Source of the DNA: Cohnella zeiphila
GTDB lineage: Bacteria > Bacillota > Bacilli > Paenibacillales > Paenibacillaceae
Direction of reading: 5' to 3'
DNA length: 64,000 nucleotides
Assembly (NCBI RefSeq): GCF_014212055.1
Contig: NZ_JACJVO010000010.1
Coordinates: forward strand, 1 to 64,000
Within the stretch, counting starts at the first letter, position 1. Each line of letters starts with the position of its first letter. The translations under genes were made by a program, and so were the position numbers. The notes under the pieces are model-generated. The model was not told the DNA's origin. It did not search any database and worked only from the letters and a program-made list of their open reading frames with translations. Positions 27,069 through 35,245 of this stretch are shown in pieces.

Positions 27069-27123
27069 CAAAAAAAGGAGCTGCCCCTAGGTCGCTTACG
27101 ACCTTTTCGGACAGCCCCCTTTC
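27069..27123. terminator. bidirectional terminator
   Basis: GGAGCTGCCCC pairs imperfectly with GGACAGCCCCC and an inner stem GGTCG / CGACC is present. Seven A on the left and TTT on the right let it serve the regulator (+) and melA (-), with the longer T run on the minus strand. Confidence 0.8.
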
Positions 27124-27140
27124 GGTTTGTCGGGCCAATC

Positions 27141-28442
27141 TTATTTAAACTCCGGCAGCCAGTCTCCGTGCGCCTCGATCAGATCGTCGCACAGCGAGAC
27201 GATGTCGTCGATCGACAGCTCGGCGGCCGTGTGCGGGTCGAGCAGCGCGGCATGGTAGATGTGCTCCTTCTTGCCGGTCATCGCCGCTTCGATCGTGAGC
27301 AGCTGCGTATTGATGTTCGTGCGGTTCAGCGCGGCGAGCTGCGGCGGCAGGTTGCCGACGTACGTCGGCGTCACGCCGGACCGGTCGACGAGACACGGAA
27401 CCTCGACGCACGCTTCGCGGGGCAGGTTCGCGATCAGCCCTCCGGTGTTCATCACGTTGCCGCCGATCTTGAACGGCTTGTTCGTCTCCATCGCTTCGAA
27501 AATATACGAAGCGTACTCGTGCGACCGCTCGTGCGTCAGGTTGACGTTGTTCACCATGCTCTCCCGCATCTCCGCCCACCGGTTGATCTGGTTGACGCAG
27601 CGGCGCGGATATTCGTCCAGCGGAATGTTGAACCGCTCGATCAGCTCCGGATAGTTCTTCTTGATGAAGTACGGATGGTACTCGGCGTTGTGCTCGGAAG
27701 ACTCGGTGATATAATAGCCGAACCGCAGCATCATCTCGAAGCGCACCATGTCCGGGTGCTTCTCCTTCTGCTTCTCGGCCGCGCGCCGCTTGATCTCCGG
27801 ATACAGGTCGACGCCGTCCTTCGTCACTTCGAGCAGCCACGCCATGTGGTTGATGCCGGCGATCTTCGACTGAACGCCCGTCTCGTCCATGTCGATCGCC
27901 TTGAACAGGTCGTGCACGCACACCTGGACGCTGTGGCACAGGCCGACCGTTTTTACGCCGCCGTAGGTGTTCATGACGTTCGTCAGCACGGCCATCGGGT
28001 TCGTGTAGTTCAGGAACCACGCGTCCGGACACACCTCGCGGATGTCGCGGGCGAAGTCCAGCATGACCGGAATCGTGCGCAGGTTGCGGAAAATGCCGCC
28101 GATCCCGAGCGTATCCGCGATCGTCTGGCGCAGGCCGTACTTCTTCGGCACTTCGAAGTCGGTGATGGTGCAGGGATCGTACCCGCCCACCTGGATGGCG
28201 TTCACGACGTACTTGGCGCCGCGCAGCGCCTCCTTGCGGTCGGTGTAGGCCACCACGCGGCATGTGCTGCCCGAGGTCCGCTTCAGGTTGTTCAGCATGT
28301 CCTCGGAATCTTTGAGCCGTACCGGGTCGATATCGAACAGCGCCAGCTCGAACTCTTGAAGCGCCGGCGTCAGCATGACGTCACCCAGGACATTTTTGGC
28401 GAAGACGGTGCTTCCCGCGCCAAGGAACGTAATTTTAGACAT
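27141..28442 (-). CDS. melA: GH4 alpha-galactosidase (MelA type)
   Basis: This 433-residue GH4 enzyme hydrolyses alpha-galactosides using NAD and a divalent metal through a redox elimination mechanism. Visible signs are the Rossmann start KITFLGAGSTVF, the FLNYTNPMAVLT segment, the metal-site Cys-His in VGLCHSVQ, and AGINHMAWLLE. Length and motifs fit alpha-galactosidase rather than the 6-phospho-glycosidase branch, although substrate specificity in GH4 cannot be fixed by eye. AGGAGG lies 8 bp before the chosen ATG. It is divergent from an AraC regulator that probably controls it. Confidence 0.9.
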   Translation of the reverse strand: MSKITFLGAGSTVFAKNVLGDVMLTPALQEFELALFDIDPVRLKDSEDMLNNLKRTSGSTCRVVAYTDRKEALRGAKYVVNAIQVGGYDPCTITDFEVPKKYGLRQTIADTLGIGGIFRNLRTIPVMLDFARDIREVCPDAWFLNYTNPMAVLTNVMNTYGGVKTVGLCHSVQVCVHDLFKAIDMDETGVQSKIAGINHMAWLLEVTKDGVDLYPEIKRRAAEKQKEKHPDMVRFEMMLRFGYYITESSEHNAEYHPYFIKKNYPELIERFNIPLDEYPRRCVNQINRWAEMRESMVNNVNLTHERSHEYASYIFEAMETNKPFKIGGNVMNTGGLIANLPREACVEVPCLVDRSGVTPTYVGNLPPQLAALNRTNINTQLLTIEAAMTGKKEHIYHAALLDPHTAAELSIDDIVSLCDDLIEAHGDWLPEFK

Positions 28443-28499
28443 CGCAAGATCCTCCTGATTATCCGCTAGAATAAAGACTTTATGCGTCCTATAATAGAA

Positions 28500-28513
28500 T
28501 AAAAGCGTTTGCG
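28500..28513. promoter_or_regulatory. cre-like site between melA and araC-type gene
   Basis: TAAAAGCGTTTGCG matches the cre consensus at 11 of 14 positions, including the central AAGCGTTT. It overlaps a TATAAT box at 28491-28496. Catabolite repression of melA would make sense, but the match is imperfect. Confidence 0.35.
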
Positions 28514-28596
28514 GACACATGGATGAATTTGTTCGTTATATGGAATTTTGTAGTCATCTGCGGATATCTGCGAAGAGTTGGAGAGGAGGAACCCCC

Positions 28597-29445
28597 TTGC
28601 GCGAATCGTTCACCGTTACGATGGTCCATCCGTCGCCCCGTCCCGGCGCGGCGCTCAGCATCCTGTTCGCCGGACAGTCGCAGACCGTGCCGGAGCACCG
28701 CATGGGGCCGCAGAAGGTGGATTACGTGCTGATCCATACCGTCATCGAGGGAACGGGCTGGTTCCGCTGCCGGGAGCGGCATTACGACCTGGGGCCGGGA
28801 GACAGCTTCGTCATCTTGCCTGGGGAGCTTTATACGTATCAGGCCGACGGGAAGGATCCGTGGCGATACCGGTGGATCGCCTTCCGCGGCGCGGAGGCGG
28901 ACCGCTGGCTCGCTGCGGCGGGAATCGACGCGGAGCGGCCGATCGTGAAGGGCGGACACGAAACGGCGCTCCGGGCGATGACCGCCGTGGAGCGCTGCTT
29001 CCGCGAGAAAGAGTGGACCGCGGACTGGGAAGCGGAAGGCTGGCTGCGGCTCGCCTTCTCGGCCTGGGCCGGGGCGAACCGGCCCGCGGGGCCGCCCACC
29101 GCCGCCACGGCCAAGAGCGTCGCGGCGGCCGAGGCCGACCGCGCCGCCCGCTGGCTGCAGGCGCAGGCTGCCGGCCCCGTCACGATCGCGCGGATGGCGC
29201 GGGAGCTCGGGTATCACCGGACGCACCTGACCAAGCTTTTTCACGCCGAGATGGGGATGTCGCCGATCCGCTATCTGCAGCAGCTGAGGATGGAGCGGGC
29301 CAAGACGCTGCTCTTGGAGCCGCTGCGAATCGAGGAGGTCGCGCTGTCTGTCGGCTATGCCGATCCGCTCTACTTCTCCAAGTCGTTCAGGAAGTGGGTC
29401 GGCTGCACGCCGACGGAGTACCGGCAAGGGCTCGGCCGGACTTGA
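28597..29445 (+). CDS. AraC family transcriptional regulator
   Basis: This 282-residue regulator has an N-terminal cupin-like sensing domain (RMGPQKVDYVLIHTVIEGTG, LGPGDSFVILPGELYTYQ) and a C-terminal AraC helix-turn-helix pair (ARELGYHRTHLTKLFHAEMG, ALSVGYADPLYFSKSFRKWV). The start is placed at a TTG because GAGAGGAGG lies 7 bp upstream. In-frame ATG codons further upstream lack a ribosome binding site. It is divergent from melA and is its likely regulator. Confidence 0.9.
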   Translation: MRESFTVTMVHPSPRPGAALSILFAGQSQTVPEHRMGPQKVDYVLIHTVIEGTGWFRCRERHYDLGPGDSFVILPGELYTYQADGKDPWRYRWIAFRGAEADRWLAAAGIDAERPIVKGGHETALRAMTAVERCFREKEWTADWEAEGWLRLAFSAWAGANRPAGPPTAATAKSVAAAEADRAARWLQAQAAGPVTIARMARELGYHRTHLTKLFHAEMGMSPIRYLQQLRMERAKTLLLEPLRIEEVALSVGYADPLYFSKSFRKWVGCTPTEYRQGLGRT

Positions 29446-29451
29446 TCCTTC

Positions 29452-30189
29452 TTACAATCCTTCGGAGCGTAAGCGCTGGCCGCCGTCGACCTCCAGCACC
29501 GTCCCCGTGACGAACGAATTGCCGATCAGATAGCAGATCGACTGGGCCAGATCCTCCGGCTCGCCGACCCGGCCGACCGGGATTTGGCCGGCGTACTGCC
29601 GGAAAGCGGCCGCGCGCTGCTCTTCGGGCATCCAATTCCACCAGGCGGTGTTAACGATGCCCGGCGAGACGGCATTGACCCGGAGCGGAGCCAATTCCAG
29701 CGCCAGATTCGGCACCATCGCTTCGAGCGCGGCGTTGATGGCCGCGAGACCGGAGAGACCGGGAGCGGCCCGGCGGGCGGAGATCGCGGTGATGAACGTG
29801 AGGGAGCCGGCCGGATTCAGCGTCTTCAGGCTGGCTTGCGCGCAAAGAAGCTGCGGCCAGAACTTCGCTTCGAAGCCGCCTCTCAGATCGTCCAGGGGCA
29901 GGTCGCGGAAGCCGCCCGCCCCCTTCGCTCCGGAGAGGGACAGAACCAAATGATCGAAGCTTCCCTGCCGCTCGAAGAAAGCTTGCACCGCTTCCGGCGA
30001 CGAAGCGTCCAGCGTCTCTCCCTCGGCGCCGGCTCCGAGCGTCGCGAGCGCTTCATCGAGCTTCTTCCCGTCGCGCCCCGCGACGACGACGGACGCTCCG
30101 GCTTCGAGCAGCATGCGCGCGGCGGCCAGCCCCATGCCGGACGTGCCTCCCACGATAATGACGCGTTGACCGCGAATCGATTCGAACAT
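29452..30189 (-). CDS. SDR-fold protein lacking the catalytic Tyr-Lys
   Basis: This 245-residue protein has the SDR nucleotide-binding motif GGTSGMG (residues 14-20) and a C-terminal YLIGNSFVTGTVLEVDGGQ typical of classical SDRs. Where YxxxK is expected the sequence reads LSGLAAINAALEAM, so the Tyr and Lys are replaced (L148, N152). NNAG is also replaced by a SLSG segment. It therefore either uses different chemistry or binds a nucleotide without normal SDR catalysis. The start at MFESIR follows GAGGAGG. It is divergent from a TetR gene with a shared operator. Confidence 0.85.
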   Translation of the reverse strand: MFESIRGQRVIIVGGTSGMGLAAARMLLEAGASVVVAGRDGKKLDEALATLGAGAEGETLDASSPEAVQAFFERQGSFDHLVLSLSGAKGAGGFRDLPLDDLRGGFEAKFWPQLLCAQASLKTLNPAGSLTFITAISARRAAPGLSGLAAINAALEAMVPNLALELAPLRVNAVSPGIVNTAWWNWMPEEQRAAAFRQYAGQIPVGRVGEPEDLAQSICYLIGNSFVTGTVLEVDGGQRLRSEGL

Positions 30190-30231
30190 AAGTATGCGCC
30201 TCCTCAAGGGTGGATTTCTTTTCCTGAATCG

Positions 30232-30261
30232 ATTATAATACTTTACGTAACGTAATGTAAA
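30232..30261. promoter_or_regulatory. promoter of the SDR gene with TetR-type operator in the spacer
   Basis: On the minus strand TTTACA (30256-30261), 18 bp and TATAAT (30232-30237) form a promoter. The perfect 13-bp palindrome TTACGTAACGTAA (30243-30255) fills the spacer, inside a longer 20-bp imperfect palindrome, so binding would block both flanking genes. Confidence 0.75.
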
Positions 30262-30292
30262 TAATCAATTTTAAAAAAAGGAGACTTTCCAT

Positions 30293-30898
30293 ATGGTCGC
30301 AAAAAGCACCGGCACATCCGGCGGCCCCGGACGGCCCCGCAGTCAGGAAGCGTGGGAAGCCGTCATGAAGGCCGTCGACGCGCTGCTTGAGACGCAAGGC
30401 TATCGCCGGCTGACGATGGAAGCCATCGCCAAGGAGGCGGGCGTCGGCAAGCCGACTTTGTACCGGTGGTGGCCCAACGCCCCGTCCATCGTTATCGAAG
30501 CGCTTCTGAGGAAGGCCGACGACGGCATCGGACTTCCGGACACCGGCTCGCTGCGGAACGATCTGATCTCGTACGTTACGGAAACCTGCCGGATCCTGGC
30601 GGGCCCGACCGGGGAGATCGTGGCCCGGCTTATGGCGGAGACCCAGTTCGATGCGGAATTCGCGGATACCTTCCGGCAGAAGTTCATCTATGTTCGCCGC
30701 GAGGCGCTCGCCTCCCTGCTGCGCCGCGGCGCCGAACGAGGGGAAATTCCGACGAACGCCGATCTCGAGTGGCTGGCCGATCTGTGTTACGGCCCGATCT
30801 GGTATCGGCTGCTGAACCGCCACGCCGAGCTGGACGACGCGTTCGCGAGCCGGATCGTCGACCTTCTGCTTCTCGGCGCGCGAACGCCCGCCGATTGA
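30293..30898 (+). CDS. TetR family transcriptional regulator
   Basis: This 201-residue regulator has a TetR DNA-binding domain (MEAIAKEAGVGKPTLYRWWPNAPSIV) preceded by a Gly/Arg-rich tail, and a C-terminal domain of the TetR_C type (YGPIWYRLLNRHAELDD). It is divergent from the SDR-fold gene; the TTACGTAACGTAA palindrome between them is the likely operator. Confidence 0.9.
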   Translation: MVAKSTGTSGGPGRPRSQEAWEAVMKAVDALLETQGYRRLTMEAIAKEAGVGKPTLYRWWPNAPSIVIEALLRKADDGIGLPDTGSLRNDLISYVTETCRILAGPTGEIVARLMAETQFDAEFADTFRQKFIYVRREALASLLRRGAERGEIPTNADLEWLADLCYGPIWYRLLNRHAELDDAFASRIVDLLLLGARTPAD

Positions 30899-30913
30899 GG
30901 CCGGCGGGCGTTC
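30882..30913. terminator. 12-bp perfect hairpin at convergent gene ends
   Basis: GAACGCCCGCCG (30882-30893) pairs perfectly with CGGCGGGCGTTC (30902-30913) and includes the last codons of tetR. It lies between convergent genes. No T run follows on either strand, so termination is likely but not certain. Confidence 0.55.
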
Positions 30914-30923
30914 CAGAAAAACG

Positions 30924-32006
30924 CTATTGGTAAGTGACTTGCGCGGCGAGCGGGTGCGAGCTCGGAATGACGTGGTAATACGTCACGCCCGGCACGAACG
31001 GCAGTTCTTTGCCGTCCTTCATCAGACGAACGATGTCGCCCTTCTTGCGCTGCCACGTGCAGGCGATGACATGGCCCTGCTGGAACAGCAGCGCGTCCCC
31101 GCCGCTGTACAGGTCAATGTCCAGACGGCCGTAGTCGTCGTAGATTTTATGCTTCGCGGAGATGAACACGAGATTGGCGGCGGTCAGCTGCTCGTTGTTG
31201 TTCTTGTCGATGTGAGGCTCGCCGTTGACCGATCTCAAGTACAGTCCCTTGGAAGCGTCGTACGCATACGACACTTTGTAGCTGGACAGCTCGAACTTCG
31301 CTTCGACGCTCGTCGCCGCCGGCTCGGAATCCAGATGGGGCTGCGCATCGAAGTACAGCGACGGTTCGGGAGCCGTCTCGTCGAACTTGCGCTTCTGCGC
31401 CCCTTCGCGGAGCTTGTCCAGCGTGGAGTATAGATTGTGCGGCGCTTTGCGGGATTTGTCCCGGTAGAAGTAAGCGCCGGCGTTGTTGATCTCGTCCATG
31501 TCGGCCTTGCCCGAGTGCTGCAGCAGCGCGAGCGCGTCGTTGCTCGCTCCCGCGTGCACCAGAATGCCGCCGTACGTCTCCCCGATGTCGATCAGATAGG
31601 GGCGGATGCTGCGGATCGGGCCGACCGGATCGGCAAAGTTCCGGCTCTGGAAAATCGCGACCAATCGCGTAATGCCGCCCTCGGCCAGCACCTCCCAGAC
31701 GGTGTCGGCATGGGTCAGGCCCGATTGGGGCCGGGCTTCGCTGAAGTTGTTGATCATAATGGCAAGCGGACGCTGCGTGACGCTCTCCTCCACCGGCAAG
31801 CCGGTCAGCGGCGCAAGGAAGGATGCGGTCGGCGTCGCGGACGCGCTGGCCGAAGGCGATGCGGGCAAGCTCGGCACGGACGTCACGGGGTCGGCCGTCG
31901 CCGGCTCGTTCCCGCCGCTGCCGCCGCAGCCGGCCAAGGCCGTCAGGGCGGACGCCAGCGCGAGCGCGGCGGCGGTTCGCCTCATGCGGGCCGGAATCGT
32001 GGGCAT
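30924..32006 (-). CDS. DUF3048 (YerB-like) lipoprotein
   Basis: This 360-residue lipoprotein has a signal peptide ending in LAGC, then a Pro/Ser/Ala/Thr-rich linker, then a DUF3048 domain pair. Hallmarks are RPLAIMINNFSEARPQSGL, ADTVWEVLAEGGITRLVAIF and GPIRSIRPY. The function of the family is unknown; Bacillus subtilis YerB is the usual reference. The start at 32006 was preferred because GGAGG lies about 11 bp upstream. An ATG 24 bp further upstream is also possible. Confidence 0.88.
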   Translation of the reverse strand: MPTIPARMRRTAAALALASALTALAGCGGSGGNEPATADPVTSVPSLPASPSASASATPTASFLAPLTGLPVEESVTQRPLAIMINNFSEARPQSGLTHADTVWEVLAEGGITRLVAIFQSRNFADPVGPIRSIRPYLIDIGETYGGILVHAGASNDALALLQHSGKADMDEINNAGAYFYRDKSRKAPHNLYSTLDKLREGAQKRKFDETAPEPSLYFDAQPHLDSEPAATSVEAKFELSSYKVSYAYDASKGLYLRSVNGEPHIDKNNNEQLTAANLVFISAKHKIYDDYGRLDIDLYSGGDALLFQQGHVIACTWQRKKGDIVRLMKDGKELPFVPGVTYYHVIPSSHPLAAQVTYQ

Positions 32007-32110
32007 GGTCTCCAAATCCTCCGTCGGCATTTTTTCCCTGTTAGGATGTGCTCCTCCTATTAAAACATATCCGGGAACCGCTTGTCTCGGGCAGAGCGTT
32101 CCCGGACGCG

Positions 32111-32136
32111 AAAAAGCCGCCCGCAGCGGACGGCAA
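32111..32136 (-). terminator. rho-independent terminator after hydrolase
   Basis: GCCGTCCG pairs with CGGGCGGC on the minus strand and is followed by TTTTT, about 30 bp after the hydrolase stop codon. Confidence 0.85.
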
Positions 32137-32167
32137 AACGACGATTGATTCTCCGATACTCCCCGGT

Positions 32168-32989
32168 TCAGATGCTCCAGTGATGCCACTCCTGCTGGCG
32201 CTGCTCATACCCCGTCAGCCAGTCGGCCGTTGCCTGTAGCAGCTCCTTCTTGTGCTCGCCGCTCGAATACGTATGATCCGCCTGGAACAGCACGACTTTG
32301 TCGCAGCGTCCTTCGCCGCGCATCCAGAACGTTTTCTCCAGCAGGAACGTGTAGTCGACGGGAATCGTCTCGTCCCCCGTTCCGTGCACGAGCAGCACGT
32401 CGCCCGAGAACTTCTGCGTTTCCTGGAACGGCTGATGGCGGAGTAGCGAGTCGAAGAAGTCGGGCGTCAGCGAGTAGCCCAGATAGTCGGCGGTCCCTTT
32501 GGTGACGGCCGTATCGTAAACGGACCGGCCGACGATGCGGACGATATCGTTAAAAGGATAGGCGACCGGCGACCAAAGCGCGAGCGATTTGACGCGGCGG
32601 TCGCGGACGGCGGTCAGCAGGGCAACCGCTCCGCCAAGGCTGTGGCCGAGCAGCGTCACGCGCAGCGGGTCGACCAGATCCAGCGCCAAGCCGTAGTCGA
32701 TGACGGAGCGCGTCTGCGCGATCATCGAGTCGAGCCCGTGCTCGCCGTAGACGCCTTCGCTGTCCCCGCAGCCCGCGAAGTCGAAGCGGATGACGAGATG
32801 GCCTTTGGAGGCCAGTTCCCGGGCCGCCAGCACGAACAGCCGGTCGACGCCGATGCGGTTGCCGACGAAGCCGTGGGCGATGATGACCAGCGGCCATTTG
32901 CGGTCGCACCGGGCCGCCGTGCCCTCCGGGTAGTGAATCGTCGCGGCAAGCGACAGGTTGTCGTGGCGAATCGTAAGCGAATGGATCAT
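32168..32989 (-). CDS. alpha/beta hydrolase (esterase-like)
   Basis: This 273-residue cytoplasmic alpha/beta hydrolase has the nucleophile elbow GHSLGG (S117), an oxyanion region IIAHGFVGNR, an acid candidate in HGTGDETIPV, and the catalytic His in ADHTYSSGEH. It resembles the bacterial cinnamoyl/feruloyl esterase-like group of serine hydrolases, which would fit the plant-polymer theme of the window; that substrate is an inference. The start follows GGAGGG by 6 bp. Confidence 0.88.
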   Translation of the reverse strand: MIHSLTIRHDNLSLAATIHYPEGTAARCDRKWPLVIIAHGFVGNRIGVDRLFVLAARELASKGHLVIRFDFAGCGDSEGVYGEHGLDSMIAQTRSVIDYGLALDLVDPLRVTLLGHSLGGAVALLTAVRDRRVKSLALWSPVAYPFNDIVRIVGRSVYDTAVTKGTADYLGYSLTPDFFDSLLRHQPFQETQKFSGDVLLVHGTGDETIPVDYTFLLEKTFWMRGEGRCDKVVLFQADHTYSSGEHKKELLQATADWLTGYEQRQQEWHHWSI

Positions 32990-33036
32990 GGCCGGCCCTC
33001 CATTTTCGTTAATTCCGATTGAATTAATATGAATTA

Positions 33037-33065
33037 ATCCTATCATCCGCGCGCCGCCCTGTCAA
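33037..33065 (-). promoter_or_regulatory. promoter of hydrolase gene
   Basis: On the minus strand TTGACA (33060-33065), 17 bp and TAGGAT (33037-33042). GAATTAAT occurs twice just downstream (33021-33038 area) and may be part of an operator. Confidence 0.65.
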
Positions 33066-33234
33066 CGGATTTCGCCCCCCTCTCCCGAGAATGGCCGATA
33101 GAATATCGAGAACATGGGTATCCTACCCATAGCGGCAACGATTCATCCACGCCAAGCGCGCGGTCCGCTTCGGTTCGGCCGCCGTCGTGCACGCGTTTCG
33201 ACCGTTCGATCATTCTGCCCGGAGGTGAACCCGC

Positions 33235-33354
33235 TTGGCTGCATTCGTCCATTGGCTATCCCATCACGTGTTGACCACGATACTGATCATCGGGACGCTG
33301 CTGGCTGTCGGCTACGTGATCGCCAACCGCCAGAACCTGTTCTGGAAAGAGTGA
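33235..33354 (+). CDS. 39-residue single-pass membrane peptide
   Basis: A short frame begins with TTG at 33235 and ends at 33354. It has an almost ideal ribosome binding site, GGAGGTGA, six bases upstream. The peptide begins MAAFVHWLSHHV and continues with one hydrophobic helix (LTTILIIGTLLAVGYVIA) and a short charged end (NRQNLFWKE). This is the layout of small regulatory or accessory membrane proteins. The gene is too short for length-based calling. No family is recognised. It is divergent from the hydrolase gene. Confidence 0.6.
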   Translation: MAAFVHWLSHHVLTTILIIGTLLAVGYVIANRQNLFWKE

Positions 33355-33399
33355 CGGCTCCGAACGCGGAAACCGAAGCCGTACCAGGGGATTCCGTCC

Positions 33400-33560
33400 C
33401 ACGAGTTTACGGCAACGCGTGCCGCTATCGGCTCCGGCGAGATTCCAGCTCGCGGGTTTTGCGGCATCGAGGCCGCTATCGGCTTCGATCAGTTCGCGGG
33501 TTTTACGGCATCGAGTGCCGTTTCCGGCACGGCGAGCAGCGGCCCGGGGTTTTCCGGCAC
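33400..33560. repeat. imperfect GC-rich repeats (44-52 bp spacing)
   Basis: The motif GGGTTTTNCGGCA with a following CGAG and GCCGCTATCGGCT recurs with GGCA at 33411, 33463, 33507 and 33556. Copies are diverged and the spacing varies. No gene is seen here. It abuts the dispersed element copy B. Confidence 0.6.
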
Positions 33561-33595
33561 GTCGAGTCTAGCAGCATCCGGGCTCGTTCGAGTCC

Positions 33596-33790
33596 CCATC
33601 GCTAACGAAACCTCACGATCTTATTCAGCGAAAACAAAGCCGGTTTGCGCTCTAACGAAACGGAGGACGCTTATTCGCCCATTTTCTCCGGCAACCAGCC
33701 CTCATCGGCCCAGATAAGGTCTACTCGTTTCGTTACGTTTGGCCCAACCTTGATTTTGCCGGTATAGCGTCTCTGAGTTTCGTTAGCGTG
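33596..33790. repeat. dispersed composite repeat element, copy B
   Basis: CTAACGAAAC starts at 33602 and 33652, with a diverged copy near 33702. Inverted copies (GTTTCGTTAG type) start at 33727 and 33777. The arrangement is identical to copy A at 211-405. Confidence 0.7.
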
Positions 33791-33820
33791 AACGCTCGCT
33801 TCCGCACTTCCAAGCCCGAC

Positions 33821-33880
33821 AAAAAAACCGCCGGCAAAGCTCCCGTCCCATTCCGTCCGGGGAGCCTTGCGGCGGTTTTA
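33821..33880 (-). terminator. terminator of the pur operon
   Basis: On the minus strand AAAACCGCCG pairs with CGGCGGTTTT, with an inner GGCTCCC / GGGAGC stem, followed by TTTTTTT. It lies about 70 bp after the purD stop codon and ends the operon. Confidence 0.88.
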
Positions 33881-33948
33881 TTGCGTATCATTGCTTGTAG
33901 TTGCATTGCGTTGTCGTTGCGACGCTTTGCATTACATTGCGTTGCTCT

Positions 33949-35229
33949 TTAGCCGCGACACGGCGCCTGCGGCGCCAGCGCCTTCGCTGCGATGTCCGTG
34001 CGATTTTGCTTGCCCTGGAAGCGGATCTTGTCGGCCGCGGCATAGGCCTTGTCCCGCGCCGCCGCGATGTCCGCGCCGAGCCCGACGACGCCGAGCACCC
34101 GCCCGCCGTTCGTCACGATCCGGCCGTCTTTTTCCGCCGTACCGGCATGAAAAACGAGCGCGTCTCCCGCGTCCTCCAGCCCTTCGATCGGAATCCCCTT
34201 CGGATACGAGCCCGGATAGCCTTCCGAAGCCAGAATGACGCATACCGCCGCTTCGTCGCTCCAAGAGATGTCGATCTCGTTCAAGCGTCCGTTGAGGGAC
34301 GCGAGGAAGATGTCGACGAGGTCGGTCTGCAAGCGCGGCAGTACGACCTGAGTCTCCGGGTCTCCGAAACGGGCGTTGAATTCGATCGTCTTCGGTCCGT
34401 CTTTGGTAATCATGAGTCCGGCGAAGAGAACGCCGCGGAACGGCCGGCCTTCGGCCACCATCGCGCGGGCCGTCGGCTTGACGATGTTCTCGATCGCGTC
34501 GTCGATGATCGACTGGGGAATGTGCGGCAGCGGCGAATACGTGCCCATGCCGCCGGTATTCGGCCCTTTGTCGCCGTCGAAAATCGGCTTGTGATCCTGC
34601 GCCGCCGGCATCGGACGCACCGTCTCGCCGTCGACGAACGCCAGAATCGACATTTCCTGTCCTTCGAGGAACTCCTCGATGACAACCTTTTCTCCGGCCG
34701 CGCCGAACGCCTTGCCCACCATCGTGTCCGCGAGCGCCTTCTCCGCTTCCTCGCGCGTGAAGCATACCGTGACGCCCTTGCCCGCGGCCAGGCCGTCCGC
34801 CTTGACGACGATCGGCACCGGCTGCGAATTCAGATACGCAAGCGCCGACTCATAATCCGTGAACGTCTCGTATTTGGCGGTCGGGATGTCGTACTTTTTG
34901 AGCAGGTTTTTCATGAAAATCTTGCTGCCCTCGATCTCCGCCGCGTTCTTGCGGGGACCGTACACCGGCACCCGCTTCGCCGCGAACGCGTCGACGATTC
35001 CCGCCGCCAGCGGATCGTCCGGGCCGACGACGACCAGGTCGATCGCGTTGTCGAGCGCGAACTGAACGAGCTCGTCGAACTTGAATTCGTCCAGGTCGAC
35101 CAGCTCCGCGAGCTGCGCGATGCCCGCATTGCCCGGCGCGCAGTACACCTGCTTGACCTTCTCGCTTCGCTTCAGCGCCCAGACGATCGCGTGCTCCCGG
35201 CCGCCGCGTCCGATGACAAGTATGCGCAC
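33949..35229 (-). CDS. purD: phosphoribosylamine-glycine ligase
   Basis: This 426-residue ATP-grasp enzyme makes glycinamide ribonucleotide, step 2 of purine synthesis. Visible signs are the start MRILVIGRGGREHAI, the ATP-grasp region VVKADGLAAGKGVTVC, and NTGGMGTYSPLP followed by RGVLFAGLM and EFNARFGDPETQ. GTG start at 35229 with GGGGGAG upstream. It is the last gene of the pur operon. Confidence 0.96.
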   Translation of the reverse strand: MRILVIGRGGREHAIVWALKRSEKVKQVYCAPGNAGIAQLAELVDLDEFKFDELVQFALDNAIDLVVVGPDDPLAAGIVDAFAAKRVPVYGPRKNAAEIEGSKIFMKNLLKKYDIPTAKYETFTDYESALAYLNSQPVPIVVKADGLAAGKGVTVCFTREEAEKALADTMVGKAFGAAGEKVVIEEFLEGQEMSILAFVDGETVRPMPAAQDHKPIFDGDKGPNTGGMGTYSPLPHIPQSIIDDAIENIVKPTARAMVAEGRPFRGVLFAGLMITKDGPKTIEFNARFGDPETQVVLPRLQTDLVDIFLASLNGRLNEIDISWSDEAAVCVILASEGYPGSYPKGIPIEGLEDAGDALVFHAGTAEKDGRIVTNGGRVLGVVGLGADIAAARDKAYAAADKIRFQGKQNRTDIAAKALAPQAPCRG

Positions 35230-35245
35230 GTTGCCAGCTCCCCCT

